This document shows positions 1-12,301 of a stretch of DNA of 64,000 nt, piece by piece. Below the pieces are notes generated by a model. That model did not search any database and was not told where the DNA came from. It saw only the letters and a list, made by a program, of their open reading frames with translations. The stretch comes from Phoenix dactylifera (taxonomy: Eukaryota; Streptophyta; Magnoliopsida; Arecales; Arecaceae). The first letter of the stretch is position 1; every line of letters begins with the position of its first letter. Both the position numbers and the translations under genes were made by a program. The DNA lies in NCBI RefSeq assembly GCF_009389715.1, contig NC_052400.1:3224001-3288000 (forward strand). The letters are read 5' to 3'.

Positions 1-31
1 ATCCCTGATGGTACGAAAAACGAATAAGTAG

Positions 32-38
<7 letters not shown>

Positions 39-74
<36 letters not shown>
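39..74. repeat. (AG)n microsatellite
   Basis: An uninterrupted AG dinucleotide run of about 18 units. Such GA tracts are common near plant 5' untranslated regions, and it may belong to a gene that starts left of the window. Confidence 0.95.
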
Positions 75-77
<3 letters not shown>

Positions 78-1950
78 GACCAGCTCAGAGCCTCCGACTC
101 CTGCCTCCTGGTGTGGCGAGGGATTTTTTAAACGAAAAAGAAAAAAGCGAAACACTAAAACCCTAGTCCTCGGAGAGGGATTGATATAGTGGAAGTGTTC
201 GGGAAAAGGGCCTCGGCGTCCTTCTATTTACAGGCATGCCCCCGAGACGGCACGGTCCCTTCGTACGGATGTTTACATAGAAATCTCTGTGCGGGAATTG
301 GGATTTCTTTGCGGTGGCAGCCAAATGCCAAGAGCGGTGGGAAACAGAATTGTTCTGAATCTCATCTGCTACGAATATCTCTCAGATTAGAGAAAAAAAG
401 AAGGGAGGAGACTCAGATATGTATAGTTTTGTGATGGTCGTCAAGGCAGTATAGAACTACCGCCATTACGATCGGCGAGCGAGCCATCATCCTTTATATC
501 CTCACTGCCCCTCCACAACCACATCACCATTTCAATCCAAAACCAAACACCTTTCAAGAAAGCAAAGGAAGAAAATGAAATCAAAATAATCCACTACTGC
601 CGCTATTGCAAGAACCTTAAAGAAAAGAGAAGCCACGGCAAGACTCGTACACAAACGCATGCCCTCCTCCTCCTCCTCCTCCTCCGATCGCTATGGTTCT
701 GACGACTGACGAGCGCACACTGCTTTTAAGAGGCGGAAAGCCTGCGTCGCAAGCAAGGTTGGTTTAGTTTTCTATCGGTTTTTGACCGGATCGGAGTAGT
801 TGGTGAGGGTGGCGACTGGGCGGTGCTGTCGTGGTGGCCAAGACAGCAGCTGCAAGTGCAAGCCATTGTACACAGAACAATATTTTCAGCCACTCAGAAC
901 TCGACAGTCGACAGGTTGCAGAAATGGAGCTTAAACGGCATAATCTGCTTGGTTAATCGTTTATTTCCTGTTCTGGTTTCCGAGACCTGATCTAAGTAGT
1001 GACCATGTCGGAAAATAAAAATTTAACAAGTCACCCAAGATTCGTTTCCCGCAATCTGTGACTGCCAGCTTAAGTTCACGTGTAAACGTGATAAGTTTGG
1101 ATATCTTATTGTCATGGAAAATGGTCCGCATGTGTCGAGCTAATTAATCAAGCAGCAGATTGATTAGCAAATATGACAAGCTAATTATATGACATGAATA
1201 ATGCTGCAAGGCTTTTGTTATATGCACACAAACAGCTTCTTGCCATATGACACAAGGGTCCATATGATGTAAGGATATCGATACAATTTGCTCATATTTT
1301 CTAAAGTATAGGCTCGGTAAAACTTGTCATGTGCCATCTCTAAGGGCATTATTTTGGATAATGTATATATTTGATCACGACTTTTCGGAACTCAAAATAT
1401 TTTTACCTAGATAAAATGAAATAAACTAATCAAAATAACTGTCGGGAGTCTAGATAGATTTGGATGGCAGTAATTCTTTACTAAGTTGCCAAGTGAATCG
1501 GCAACTTTTTTTGATATAATTATAATTTTAGATGAAATCCCGAGCTGAAGGAAATAACAGTCCTTCCTCTAAAGTTTGGATGAAAATCCTCGATGACACC
1601 CACTTCTGCACTCTTTCCCTATCCATGGCGCCCTCCTCTTGTTTCACTAATCCCTTCTTTTACAATTTTTCCTCCCTCGCCACATTCTACCATATGCCCT
1701 TCATATTTGATTTCAGTATTGCTTGGCTTTCGTGTTTAAATCAGTTACTTCGATGTTGATTGTGGATATATGTCTTTATATAGGTGCTCCAATATAAATC
1801 CTCTGAATGTTGAAAAAGTTTTTTATGCGGTGTTGTGAATTATCATCGTGGGTACAAAAAATCTATGTATTAGTGCTAGTTTGGTTTAAGTTCAACCACT
1901 ATTTTATTAGGATAGTTGTATCGTTTCTTGGATCAAACATAAGAACTAGC
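75..1950. other. Intergenic, no supportable gene
   Basis: Only short frames occur here and none resembles a known protein. The first 700 bp are moderately GC-rich, with a 'cctcctcctcc' run and UTR-like purine-rich text, so this could be the 5' flank of a neighbouring gene outside the window. From about 1,000 onward the DNA is AT-rich and shows no recognisable structure. Confidence 0.5.
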
Positions 1951-1954
1951 AGAC

Positions 1955-2105
1955 ACTCGTGATCGTGGTGCTGCTTGTGATTATATGTGAATAGATTTAA
2001 ACTCTTAGTCTGATGAGGATATCGAAACTTAAATAGAAGGAATATCTGAGGATTCTAGATGGATCTCGGGTATTTATACAGAATCAAAAAATTTCTTTTC
2101 CTGTC
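1955..2105 (+). repeat. Remnant of TRIM family 1 (internal region plus 3' terminal repeat)
   Basis: The stretch 'gatcgtggtgct...gtgat', then a 'tttaaactcttagtctgatgag' type string and 'ctcgggtatttatacagaat', matches the internal region and terminal repeat of the fuller copies at 41,912-42,330 (+) and 39,048-39,451 (-). The 5' terminal repeat and primer-binding site are missing or too degraded to see, so this is a partial third copy of a small non-coding LTR element. Confidence 0.6.
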
Positions 2106-2670
2106 TAGAAAAAAAAAAACAATCCACTGACCTCCATGCCTGAGCCCAGTCCAAAACTTAATTGGGCTAGCCCAGAGAACAGAATCCGGTACGACTCATA
2201 TTGTGGGTCGGGACCCACTCGCACATTCCGGTCTCCTTTCCCTTCTTCTAGGCTGCCTGGCGCCTAGCTTCACCTACCAACCTCCACCCGTAGACGGGAA
2301 ACCGAAGCTACGTCAATAAATAAAAGCAAAACCCAAATGTACCCTGCAATTAATAGAATACCCGTGCCCTCGTGCCCATTTCTTCAGTCAAAAACCTTCC
2401 AACTGAGGGGTCTTTCGGTCTATCAAATCGGAACTGGCGCGTCCCTCACTGTTTGCCCCAGTGACCGACCTCGACGACGGCAGCTTAAGATCTCCGCCGG
2501 CCGCCGAGGCGGGATCCCCGTCTCGGTGCCGGTCGCTTCCTTCCTCCGAGGCGATCGCCCCACATCGGTAGGCTTCGATCATCTCCCCCGATCCGTTGCG
2601 TTTCTTCGTTCTCGATTGGGAGTCTCTTGATCTCTTCTTGATTCAGGGGCAGCTCGGTGTCTCGTCGAAG

Positions 2671-5146
2671 ATGGCGGCGGCGGAGGCGGTGGGAAAGCGT
2701 GGCGCGGCGGTGATGGTGGCCCTGACAGCGGCGGCGGCTGCGGTCGCTTTCTTCTTCGGCTCCGCCGTCAAGGCCTCCACCATCGAGGAGACCTTCGTCA
2801 AGGATACCGTGTCGTCCCACGATATCGTCATCTTCTCCAAGTCCTATTGCCCGTAATCTCTCTCTCACACCTCTATCTATAGTTATCAGGAAGTAGCTAA
2901 ATTTTTGTTGAGATTTTAGGCTGCGGTTTTTTCAAGAACGTAATAAAAATTCGGTTTTGATCCAGCCTTTACCATTTACTCTTGGAATTAGGGGGGAGAA
3001 AGTTCTTGCTGGTTACCCATAGGTCCATTTTGATAAGTTCCCATTTGATCTCATGAACAATGAAGCTGTTTCTTAGTGCGTCTCTATTAATTAATCCTTG
3101 AAGAGCTTTACTATAATAAAGTATGAAAAAATTGTCCATGAGATGCTCTGGAAATATGATTTGGAAAAGTTGTTATATTATCTTAATATTCCATTAAAAT
3201 TGAAAAAAATGCTTTTGCAGTTGCATGTGACTCCCCATTACCATTGGGATTTCGGACTCAGGTTTCTAGGTAAAGTTTGTAAACATACAACGCATGAAAT
3301 GTTGTATGTATCATTTGAATTAAAAGAAGGATGGTGAGAGTATGTGGTTTAGAAGTCTGAGATAGGCATTGGCAAAAACTAGCAAGGATGGAATCAGAAT
3401 TCATATGCCGGAGTAAGTGTCGAGGATTGCATCTATTGTGAAATTGATGAGGAACTGAATGCCATGGTGTGGTCATGAGAGAGAATTTTGGACTTGCTTA
3501 AAAGCGTTGGAAAGGATTGAGAGAACCAAGAAACTTGGATATTTGCTGTAAGGATTTAAACAAGTTTGCTCTAATAAAGGATAAAATCCATACTGGGAGT
3601 GAATGCTGGGGAACAGCTTATAGAATTACCTAAGTGCATTTGATTAGGCTTCTCCATAATGATCATGAGAACGATTTTACTTATAGCACAGAAAAATGGC
3701 ACTTTTAAAATTTAATTAATAACTACAACATTTCATAATCCAGCAAAGTTTTAAAAGAGAATTTGAGGAAAAATGTTAACTGTTAAGCCAATGTCTGAAG
3801 TATCTAGATAGAAAGGCAGGATCTGAAGCAACTTCAATAAAAGTAAACTTCAGATGATTTTCAACTTTGTGAATGGTTCATGTTGTATTGGCAAATGTGC
3901 AGCAAATTCAAAATGCCATCTTTATGCTGGATGCAAGTAGATGGTCGATCAAAATTTTAAACCACTGATTTCTGGTGCAATCATCTATTGTTTTACCATG
4001 ATTTATCAAGTTTACTTGAGAACATAATTCGATTTATTTGTGATTTTGTTTGAGATAAGAACTGGAACATATGTTTGGACCATTTGTTCAATAATTGTGT
4101 TAATGTTGCCATGGAAGCACTTACAAGTACTTGTGTTAAGTGTCTAAACTTGTTATCGAGGAGTGCTATGCTACATAAAATTTTGTGCTGAGTATTTCTT
4201 ACAAGCCTCTATAGCGAGGCTCGCCGTTCGGTACTAGAACCCCTGCCTATATCATCCTATTATAGTGTTGGTACGTCGAGTACAATATCTTATTCGGCGT
4301 ACCGAGTGTCAACACACCCCTTCGTACTGCATATCAGTTCGGTAAAAATATAGTACAGTATGGTCGGCATGCACCGGTACCAACCGATATGACGAACCTT
4401 ACTCTACAGGATTCCTATTATATTGGAATGTTCATCTCTGTTGTTTCCATAAATAGTCATGTCTTACTTGTATTTATTTATTTTGATTCATTTATAGGCT
4501 CTGAATGTTATATTGCCCTTTTGTTATTTCAATGAATGCAAGAGTATGCTACCTGAACCTTTTTACTTACTGTTTGCTGACACCCCCCTCCTAATGTCAA
4601 TAACTAGAAGCTTAGACATGCATGCTTCTCTATGCATGATGCACTTGATAAGTTACTCATGCTACCGCCAACAAATCATACTTACACCATGAAGCAGTTC
4701 ACATAATTAGGTAGTTTTATCATTTTAAAAAAGGACATTTTCCCTGACAATTTTCTGATTTAGCACCTCAATTTGTCTTAGTAGTGCCTTTCATTCCATT
4801 AAGTTCACTCGAATCCACTGACTTCATGCACGGGGACTGTTGTTGGCTGTGGACAGGTATTGCAGAAGAGCAAAAGCTGTTTTCAGAGAATTGAACAAGG
4901 TCCCACATGTTGTTGAGCTGGACCAGAGAGGTTTGTCTTTCATATCTTCAACAAAGCATGCCTTAGGAACAACTTTCTTTCAAACTGAATGGTTTTATTG
5001 GGTGCCATCGAATTTACTAATTGGTTACTTGTACAAATAAGAAATCAACCCTCAAAAAAAAAAGGAGTTTCCTAAACAACAGTAATAAACAAACAATGTG
5101 GTCTTGTTAATAATGAATGAAAATTCTGGGGCTTGAACTTTATTAG

Positions 5147-5205
<59 letters not shown>

Positions 5206-6881
5206 CCTATTTCATTAAATTTCTGGTGCTTGATCGTGATGCATACTACTGCAATCAAAATTGACTTGAAGAACATCAAAACACAATTCTGAAGAAAACT
5301 AAGATACCATAGCTTTCAATTATACCTTTTCCCCTAAAACACCAAACAACTGATAGCCTCGGTTGACTGATTTTGGAAAGGAAACATGGTGGAACAGAAT
5401 TTTGAAGTACTCATGTTGTATTTATTACTAAATTTTCTTTTTGACAGTTGTTGCTGTGAGATTTATCCTGAGTAGGTAACAAAAGGAACAAATTTCTCCA
5501 GATTATTGAGAATCTCTTCATTACTCTTGAATTTTTTCTTGTGCAGAACCCCTCGCTAAGTAATTATGGGGTTATCGAAGTAGGGTCACTCAAATATTAC
5601 AAATTTTGCAATATATTCATGGTTTATGCGAGCAACACTTGGGGATTTAGATTAATTTGCTATTACTTGTTGGCTGTGATGGTGATTTTACTATTCTTTT
5701 TGTTCTTGCCTCTATTACACCTATTTTTGAATGAATTAGAAATAAAAACATTGTTACTTAATTTGTAACTTTTGGCATTCATTCCAAATTTTCTGTGAAC
5801 TGTCCAAACTGTTTCCAAAGTCTGCTTATTTTTCACCTCTAGCTGAGTTGTTGCTGAACATGAACTTGCGAAATGGTTGGTATATGATGTTCTAACAATG
5901 CTCAAAGTAACATGTGTTGAAATTAGTAAAGTTGATTTTTTGGAATAGTAGATTCATGCGAGGATCATTAATATATTCATGTACTTATCCATCTTTACAT
6001 CTTCCTATAATGTCCGTGCATTTTCCTATGCAGTCTTAATTGCATGTAATTAATGTGAATGCATGTAGTAGAAGTCTCCATAAAGTCTATAGTATAAAAT
6101 ACTTTCTTTATCGGTTGTATTTGGGAACACAACCACAAGTTGATTGTTCTCCATCTTTGTACTCAGTTGCTTCAATTAATTGTTCGCTCTTATTTATCTT
6201 TGGAGTCCTTTGGGTGTTGCTTGCTTTTTTCCTTTACATTGTGGTTGGCGGTCTTGGGTTAGTGTTACTTTGGTTTTCCTACACCATGATCTTGTAAGTC
6301 CCTTGTGCAGAGAAAGATTTCCCGTTTTTAAGCTTTAGAGTTTTAACATTTCCTTGTTTAGGTGTCACATGCAGAGATTGCAATAAAAGATAAAAAAAGC
6401 TTGAATATATATCATAGGTGGCCCTACAGAGGAATTAGATCTGCAAAGCTAACCTGAATAGTTAGAATAAGGCTTGATGGTTATGGATATGTTGTAGTTT
6501 AATGTTTACCTACATCAGCTCTTTTAGTATTTCTATGTTGCAAAGATTTATTATACTCTGTAAGTAAGTAAATTTTGTATCCTTCCTAATTGTGTTCTGG
6601 CCTCTTATATATTCTGCAGAAGATGGATCAAATATACAAGATGCCTTGGCTATTATTGTAGGGAGGCGGACTGTCCCGCAAGTGTTTATCAATGGAATGC
6701 ACTTAGGTGGCTCTGATGGTAACATACTAGGGTTACCTCCAGTTTATCCTTTTCCTTCGGTGCACTACCAATAGTATTCTAATTTTATTTACCTTCTTTC
6801 TCTGTGTCAGATATCGTAGAAGCACATGAAAATGGTAGGCTTGCAAAGCTTCTTGGTATTGATGGAAGTGATGACCTCTGA
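2671..6881 (+). CDS. CPYC-type glutaredoxin, secretory pathway (GRXC3/C4-like)
   Basis: Glutathione-dependent dithiol oxidoreductase that reduces protein disulfides or glutathione mixed disulfides. Exons are 2671-2852, 4857-4930, 6620-6718 and 6811-6881, all with GT-AG introns in matching phase, giving 141 residues. The active site CPYC (residues 60-63) is split by intron 1. The family motifs TVPQ (103-106) and GGSDD (115-119) and the ending 'GRLAKLLGI' are all present. Residues 12-35 are an Ala/Phe-rich hydrophobic stretch after a basic start, consistent with a signal peptide or signal anchor as in plant GRXC3/GRXC4. The start is the first ATG in frame with this segment. The gene lies 0.77 kb upstream of the oxygenase gene on the same strand. 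Introns 1 and 2 are long and carry a MITE and a (TA)n tract. Membership in the class I CPYC group is secure. The exact orthologue is not assigned. Confidence 0.93.
4211..4404. mobile_element. MITE-like insertion in glutaredoxin intron 1
   Basis: The ends are imperfect inverted repeats: 'gaggctcgccgttcggtac' at the left against the complement of 'accgatatgacgaacctta' at the right. The interior is unusually rich in GGTAC/CGTACCG words compared with the AT-rich intron. No coding capacity and no clear target duplication were seen. Confidence 0.5.
5149..5203. repeat. (TA)n microsatellite in glutaredoxin intron 2
   Basis: About 27 uninterrupted TA units within intron 2 (4931-6619), likely to be length-polymorphic. 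Confidence 0.97.
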
Positions 6882-7619
6882 ATCCTCCAAGCTGAGAGCA
6901 TCTATCATTCTCTTTCCCAATTGTATTGCGTGTGATTGGAAGCACTGAATGTTCTGCTGCATTTGTTGTTGATATTTAAATGTGTTGAATCAAACGCAAC
7001 ACACTCAGTATTGGAAATCTATGTTCTTTTTTAGCAGACTCATGAAGCTACATTCTTCCTCTGTTTCGGTCTTACCAGTTGGAACCTGAACCATCTGTTG
7101 GATCAAACAACAGTTAGCTGATTGCTCTGATATCTTTGAGCTTCAATACAACCATCTCATAGATATAATTGCTTCTGGATTTAGTTAAACCAGATCACTG
7201 GACTATTCAAAGAAAGAAGTATTATGATGTTAAAGGTTGATCTTGTGCAATGGTCTTGCTTTTTTTTTTTTGGGATAGCAGCACTGTAATAGTGCCCGCT
7301 GATAGCGCTCTGGTAACAGAGGCTTTAGTTACAGTTACTGCAATTCGTTTTGCGACTCTCGGCTCTAAATGGTGCGAGGGCAATTCCGTACTCATCGCGT
7401 TATCAGTTTTACCGTCTTTTCCGACCGCCAAGATGCCATCATCAGTGAATTTTGAATCTCAAAGGGCATCATCAGACGGACGGTCCCGATGATTCCTCAT
7501 CTTTCCAAAAATTCCATGCACAGCTTTAGTGGGCCGTGGCCCGCCTGGGTTGAGCCCTTCTCCGCTTCTCGCCTACCGGGCCTCGCTTTTATTGATGCGA
7601 TCGACCCCGGAGCACCACC
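6882..7619. other. 3' UTR of glutaredoxin and promoter of NO66-like gene
   Basis: This 738-bp spacer separates two genes on the same strand. The first ~200 bp after the stop are T-rich, as expected for a 3' UTR. The GC content rises from about 7,300, consistent with the promoter and leader of the next gene. I see no clear TATA box. Confidence 0.5.
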
Positions 7620-8082
7620 ATGAGCCCTTGTGAGAAAACGAGGAGGCATGGAGGAAATCCGCAGCGGCGGCGCTGGTTGCCGAAAGAGGAGGCAGAGAGC
7701 GAACAAGTCTTCCCTCGCGCCTCCTCCTCCTCCTTCTCCTCTCGACCTCTCGTCCTTCGACCGCACCGTGTTCCCCTTGCTCTTGGCTTCCGCAGCCAAC
7801 CTCCGCAACCCTCAAGCCCGATCCATTACCGAACGCTTCCTCCGCGCCCACCTTGCCCTCCTCAGAACAAGAAGGACGGCCCCTTCTTCCCTACCACCTC
7901 TTCCCCCATGCTTTCTCGCTCTCCTTCCTCTCCTCCTCACGAGCAGGTATATATACTCTCTCTTTCTCACTCACTCGCTCACTCCACGAGGATGATAATG
8001 ATAATAATAATTATACGGATCCCCTTTTGCTTTGGTTGGTAAGATGCTCTTCTGTGGCTGCGCTGAGTGCCGAGGTGGTTAG
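7620..8082 (+). promoter_or_regulatory. Upstream ORF overlapping the NO66-like start
   Basis: An ATG at 7620 in strong context (ACCACC before it, A after it) lies 28 nt upstream of the main ATG at 7648, in a different frame. Read through the spliced mRNA (7620-7946 joined to 8044), the frame runs 121 codons before stopping at 8080-8082. If the transcript starts upstream of 7620, this could reduce translation of the main protein or force leaky scanning. The transcript start is unknown. Confidence 0.45.
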
Positions 8083-11000
8083 TGCCGCGGCACTCTGGTC
8101 TCTCGAGGCGAACACGATGATGGCATCCGATGATGGAGTCATTAAGTGTTTGGTGTGGGCACTGGGGAGCAGGAGCCGTCGAGTGGCCGAGGCAGTCTGC
8201 AATGCTATCATGGATCTTTCTAGTTCTCCGATTGGGAGGGAGCGGCTCAGAGATTCGTTCGCTATTGAGAGGCTATTGTAAGTATCTCCTATCTTCTTAT
8301 CTTTCGGCATTTTCAATGTTATAAGGAGACAGATTTTTCTGTCTCAGCTGACGTAGTCAGCATATTTTCTGAATTTTTAGAGAATTGTAAAGAATTCAGA
8401 TACTTTATACAATTGATGACTAAAGAATCCAACCCTCTAATGCGGCTCTGTTCTTTCATCAGACATTTCTGACTCCACTATGCTTGTAGTTGCTGTGCTT
8501 ATTTGCTTTTTTCTTTTTATGTGATGATCCACTTCATGAAAAGTTCTTGTTCAAGTTCTTTCTTGATTTTTTTTGGCTTTTGCAAGTGGAAATCAAAATC
8601 CGTCTGGATCAATGCGCATAGATTGCACAAATTCATTTTCCGCGTTGCTTTAGTTTAGAAATGGTATGCATGCTGAACCTAGAATATTGTAATTGAAGCT
8701 GTAAGGACTTTTGGGCATGGACCGTAGCATATTGCTCGTGCCAAGTTAAATTTTTGTATTCCCTAGAGAGTTGCAAAGGCCTATGCCTAGAGAGGGTGGA
8801 ATTGGTTTTCACATTTAGGGGCTGTTCGGGAAAACCCTGGCTGGAGATAATGAAGGAAGAGAGACAATAGGAGAGAGGGAGAGAGATGCAGGGTGTCGCA
8901 GGGACTGATCCCTGCGGGATGAAAAGAAAGACCTTTCGAGGTCTATTTTGTATCCCCTAATGATTGGGCCCATGATCCCTATGCTCTCCCTCTCCCTTCT
9001 CCCTCTCACTTGAGGTTTTTTTTTTCCTCTCGCAGGGATCAGGCCCATGATCCTCATGCTCTCCCTTCTCCCTCTCCCTTTATTCTCCCAATCCCATACA
9101 ATTTTCTCTGCATATCCCACCAGATCTAGGATTTTGCCAAACGGCCCCTCATAATGTATTGATGTTTTCTATGCAAGTTGCATTGTTTAGAAATTCAATT
9201 CATGGATTTAATTTCATTACACCAATAAATTTTTTTTATTCTGCATGTCTATCTGCCAACCTCAGTCATGGTCCAGTCAAGCTACATTCTTACATAGTAA
9301 ACCATTTTACTGTATAACTTGTTGTTCTTGTTGTGGTTGTAGCTGTTGGTAACTTGTTTTAAAAAATGTTTTGATTTGACTTAACTTTTTGTAGATGTTC
9401 ATTTTGTCAGATGGCAGCAACTCCATTATATATTGATATTCTTGACATTGTGGACTCTTCCAAGATAGGGTCCATGAGAGAAAATATTCTAGCGTTATTC
9501 CTGGATGCAGCAATAGTCCTCGTCAATACTTGCAGTGTGGAATTCTTGTACCAAATCCCAAAGGAAATAGTCAGACGATTTCTGCCTTTTTTGAGGGCAC
9601 TGTGGGACAAGATTCGATGTTTGGAATTACCAAGCAATTACAGTCAGAAGAAAAGCTTCTTGCGTGGTACAAAGTGTGATCTTGCTGCAACTATTTTTAG
9701 GCTTTCCATGAATCAACCTGACCATGAAACTTGGGGATCTGATAAGGTCAGGATAAGTATATTTGGAGGAAAAGAATCTGACTTTGAAAATTTTGTCCTG
9801 AACTGCTGGGAGAATTCACCGCTTATACTAAGCGGGGCATCTGAGAATTTGGAGAAGGATAGTAATATTTTCAGTTCTTTGATTCACTCTTTTAATCGTA
9901 AAATGACTGATGATGTCCTTGATTCAGTTTTACTGGGGCTGGTTTCATGTCCGCCTATTGCTTCAGATGAATTAGACATTAATTTTTTTCTGAATGAGGT
10001 GAATGGTTCATTGGGTTCTCCAATTATGTATGGACAGGACATTAAGATTTTGAAAACACAGGAACTAACCACTGAGTCCTTGAATAAATATGTTAAAAAA
10101 GAGCTGCATTTTTTTAAGAATGACACTGGTCCAATATTTATAGATGCAGATAGTGTCCAGAAGAGTAAAGATGCATTTCGGAATGGTTATACAATTGCCC
10201 TGCGGGGTATGGAGTTTCGGTCTGGTAAAGTTGCTGCTATTGCAGAAGGGTTAGCAGATCTGTTTGGTCAACCATCTGTAGGGGCCAATTTGTATATGAC
10301 GCCTCCTGGATCTCAAGGTCTGGCCAAACATTATGATGACCACTGCGTGTTTGTGTGCCAACTTTTTGGGTGCAAGCAATGGACCATTTCGCCTCGTCCA
10401 ACATCTATACTGCCCAGGTTATATGATCCTATTGGCAGCTTGCATGGTTCAGAGAGCAGCATGAATGGAAGCATGCAGATTTTACTCAAAGAAGGGGATA
10501 TTTTGTATGTTCCTCGAGGTTATCCTCATGAGGCTCATACAATCATTGATGAGTATGAATATCGGAGTAAAACATCTAATGACTTTTCCTTGCATTTGAC
10601 ACTTGCTGTTGAGGTTGAGCCTCCTTTCGAGTAAGCATTTTTTGATTATGTTTCAAATTTTTTTTGATGTTAATTGAAGGCTCTAATCTCTTGTTTTAAG
10701 GCAGTAAGTGTAATGGTGATTGCTACTATTTGTGGAGACCGACCATATAGTTCTATATAAGTGCAATCTTACCATTACAAACAAGCAGTATCCTTATAAA
10801 TTAGGGTTGTCTTGTGCCTGCACATAAACATAATTAACTAGTCTCATCCCATTAGTTTGGACCAGCAAGTGGATATCATCATTCTCCATATTTGTTATTT
10901 GAATTAGTGAGAATTTTTCTGCATTGATCTGCATTTCAGTGAATGCGCGAACTCGGTTGGATGTCTCATATCAATGATTTCTAGATGAAGGGTACTCAAA

Positions 11001-12301
11001 GGACATGTTTCTATGTTGAGAACACATTACTAGAAATGCAAAGAAGCCAGCAACAAAATCTTTATCTATCATTAGTGTTTAACATATGATTTAATTACTA
11101 GTTAAAATGGATGCGTGGTAAAACTGGGAACGATAGATTAAGAAATGAAATACTTGAGGAGATGTTTGACTTGCATAAATTAAGGACAAAATGATGGAAA
11201 ATCGGTTAGCTGGTACAGCGAAAATCTAAGGAGGCCCCTATAAGAAGAGATACTTTAGTTTGTGTTGAAGATTAAAAAGAAAAGAAGAGGAGGACCTAAA
11301 ATTATATGAATGAAGATTGTAAGGATGTGGGGAAACTTGGAATAACATCAAAGGAAGCCCAAGTTAAGAATACTTGGCGAATGACGAACCATAAAGCTGA
11401 CTCCAAATAGTTGGGAAAAGGTAAGATGATTGTGATTATGGTTATGATTTAACTACTTCTAGTTGTTGTATGCCTAAGTAGATCATGCCTTATAATTGTG
11501 AGTTCTCTATAGTTTTGTTAGCCACCTGGTGCCATCATGCTTGTTTCCATGTAGATGCTGGGTCACCTCTCACTGTGCTTGTAATTATTAATTCGTACTT
11601 AGTCGAATCATGAGTTCTAAATATTTTGATTGTTTGGTTTGTTGTATGCTCATGAGCAGCTTTGTTGCAGGTGGGAAGGTTTTGCTCATGTTGCTCTCCA
11701 TGAGTGGAATGAGAAGCAGAAGCAAGCATCATGTCAACTTTTTGATTCTAAACTAGAAACTTCAAGGACTATGTTTGTACTTCTGCTGCATGTTGCAATC
11801 AGGCTGATCTCTGATCATGATCCTATCTTCAGGAAGGCTTGCATGGTTGCTGCAAAACATTGGTCTGCTGATACCGATGTGGACCATCGTGTACAGACTC
11901 TTTTGTTAAGCCAAAGAGCTACATTTGGTTACATAATTGAGAGAATTCATGCTAGCTCCAACTGCATTGAGGCATTCAGGATCATAGAAACAGTTGTTCA
12001 GGAAAGAAGTGATGATTCCTTGCAATGGATGAGATGGCTTCAACATCTGCCTCAGCATGGAGATGTTGATGAAAAACTAGATTTTAATAATCTGGTGGGA
12101 GTGCTTGATGACCTCATTGTATTATATAATGAGGATAATAAGAAGGCTATGATCGAATTTACTCAGTTTAAGTCCAAATTTTGTAGGTATGTCATATTTG
12201 AAGATGCATGTAAAAGCTTTGGTATACTGCTTGAAAAGTACAGAAAAACCAGGAAACAATATATGAAGGGGATGTTGTCACTCCATTCTAAAAATAGTTA
12301 G
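7648..12301 (+). CDS. JmjC/cupin-4 2-oxoglutarate oxygenase, NO66/ribosomal-oxygenase-like
   Basis: Fe(II)/2-oxoglutarate-dependent oxygenase of the family that hydroxylates ribosomal proteins or demethylates histones. Exons are 7648-7946, 8044-8277, 9395-10630 and 11671-12301. All introns are GT-AG with phase kept, giving 799 residues. The JmjC/cupin core lies in exon 3: 'GSQGLAKHYDDHCVF' supplies the iron ligands H490 and D492, and 'YVPRGYPHEAHT' supplies the distal ligand H556. These are the hallmark NO66/MINA strings. Residues 1-180 form an Ala/Leu-rich helical region seen in plant members. Exon 4 encodes the C-terminal dimerisation/winged-helix-like part. The exon 3 acceptor 'gtag' at 9391-9394 was chosen because it alone keeps the frame; a second AG at 9409-9410 does not. 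Intron 2 holds a MITE and intron 3 a LINE tail. Nuclear or nucleolar location and substrate are inferred from the family. Confidence 0.88.
8818..9148. mobile_element. Tourist/PIF-like MITE in NO66-like intron 2
   Basis: The ends are inverted repeats: 'GGGGCTGTTCGGGAAAACC' at the left against the complement of 'TTTTGCCAAACGGCCCC' at the right. This GGG(G)CTGTTTGG-type terminus is typical of Harbinger-derived MITEs. The flanks are TTA on the left and TCA on the right, an imperfect 3-bp target duplication. The interior contains GA/CT-rich text and repeated 'cagggatc' words and is non-coding. Confidence 0.65.
11100..11455 (+). mobile_element. Degenerate 3' end of a LINE in NO66-like intron 3
   Basis: Read on the + strand, decayed frames retain the sense of the LINE reverse-transcriptase C-terminal tail (Lys/Arg-Gly-Gly-Pro-Lys, then Trp/Leu-Gly runs). 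It ends with 'gactccaaatagttgggaaa' followed by GATGATTG/GATTATG repeats, a well-known plant LINE 3' terminus. It is 5'-truncated and full of stops. Confidence 0.6.
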
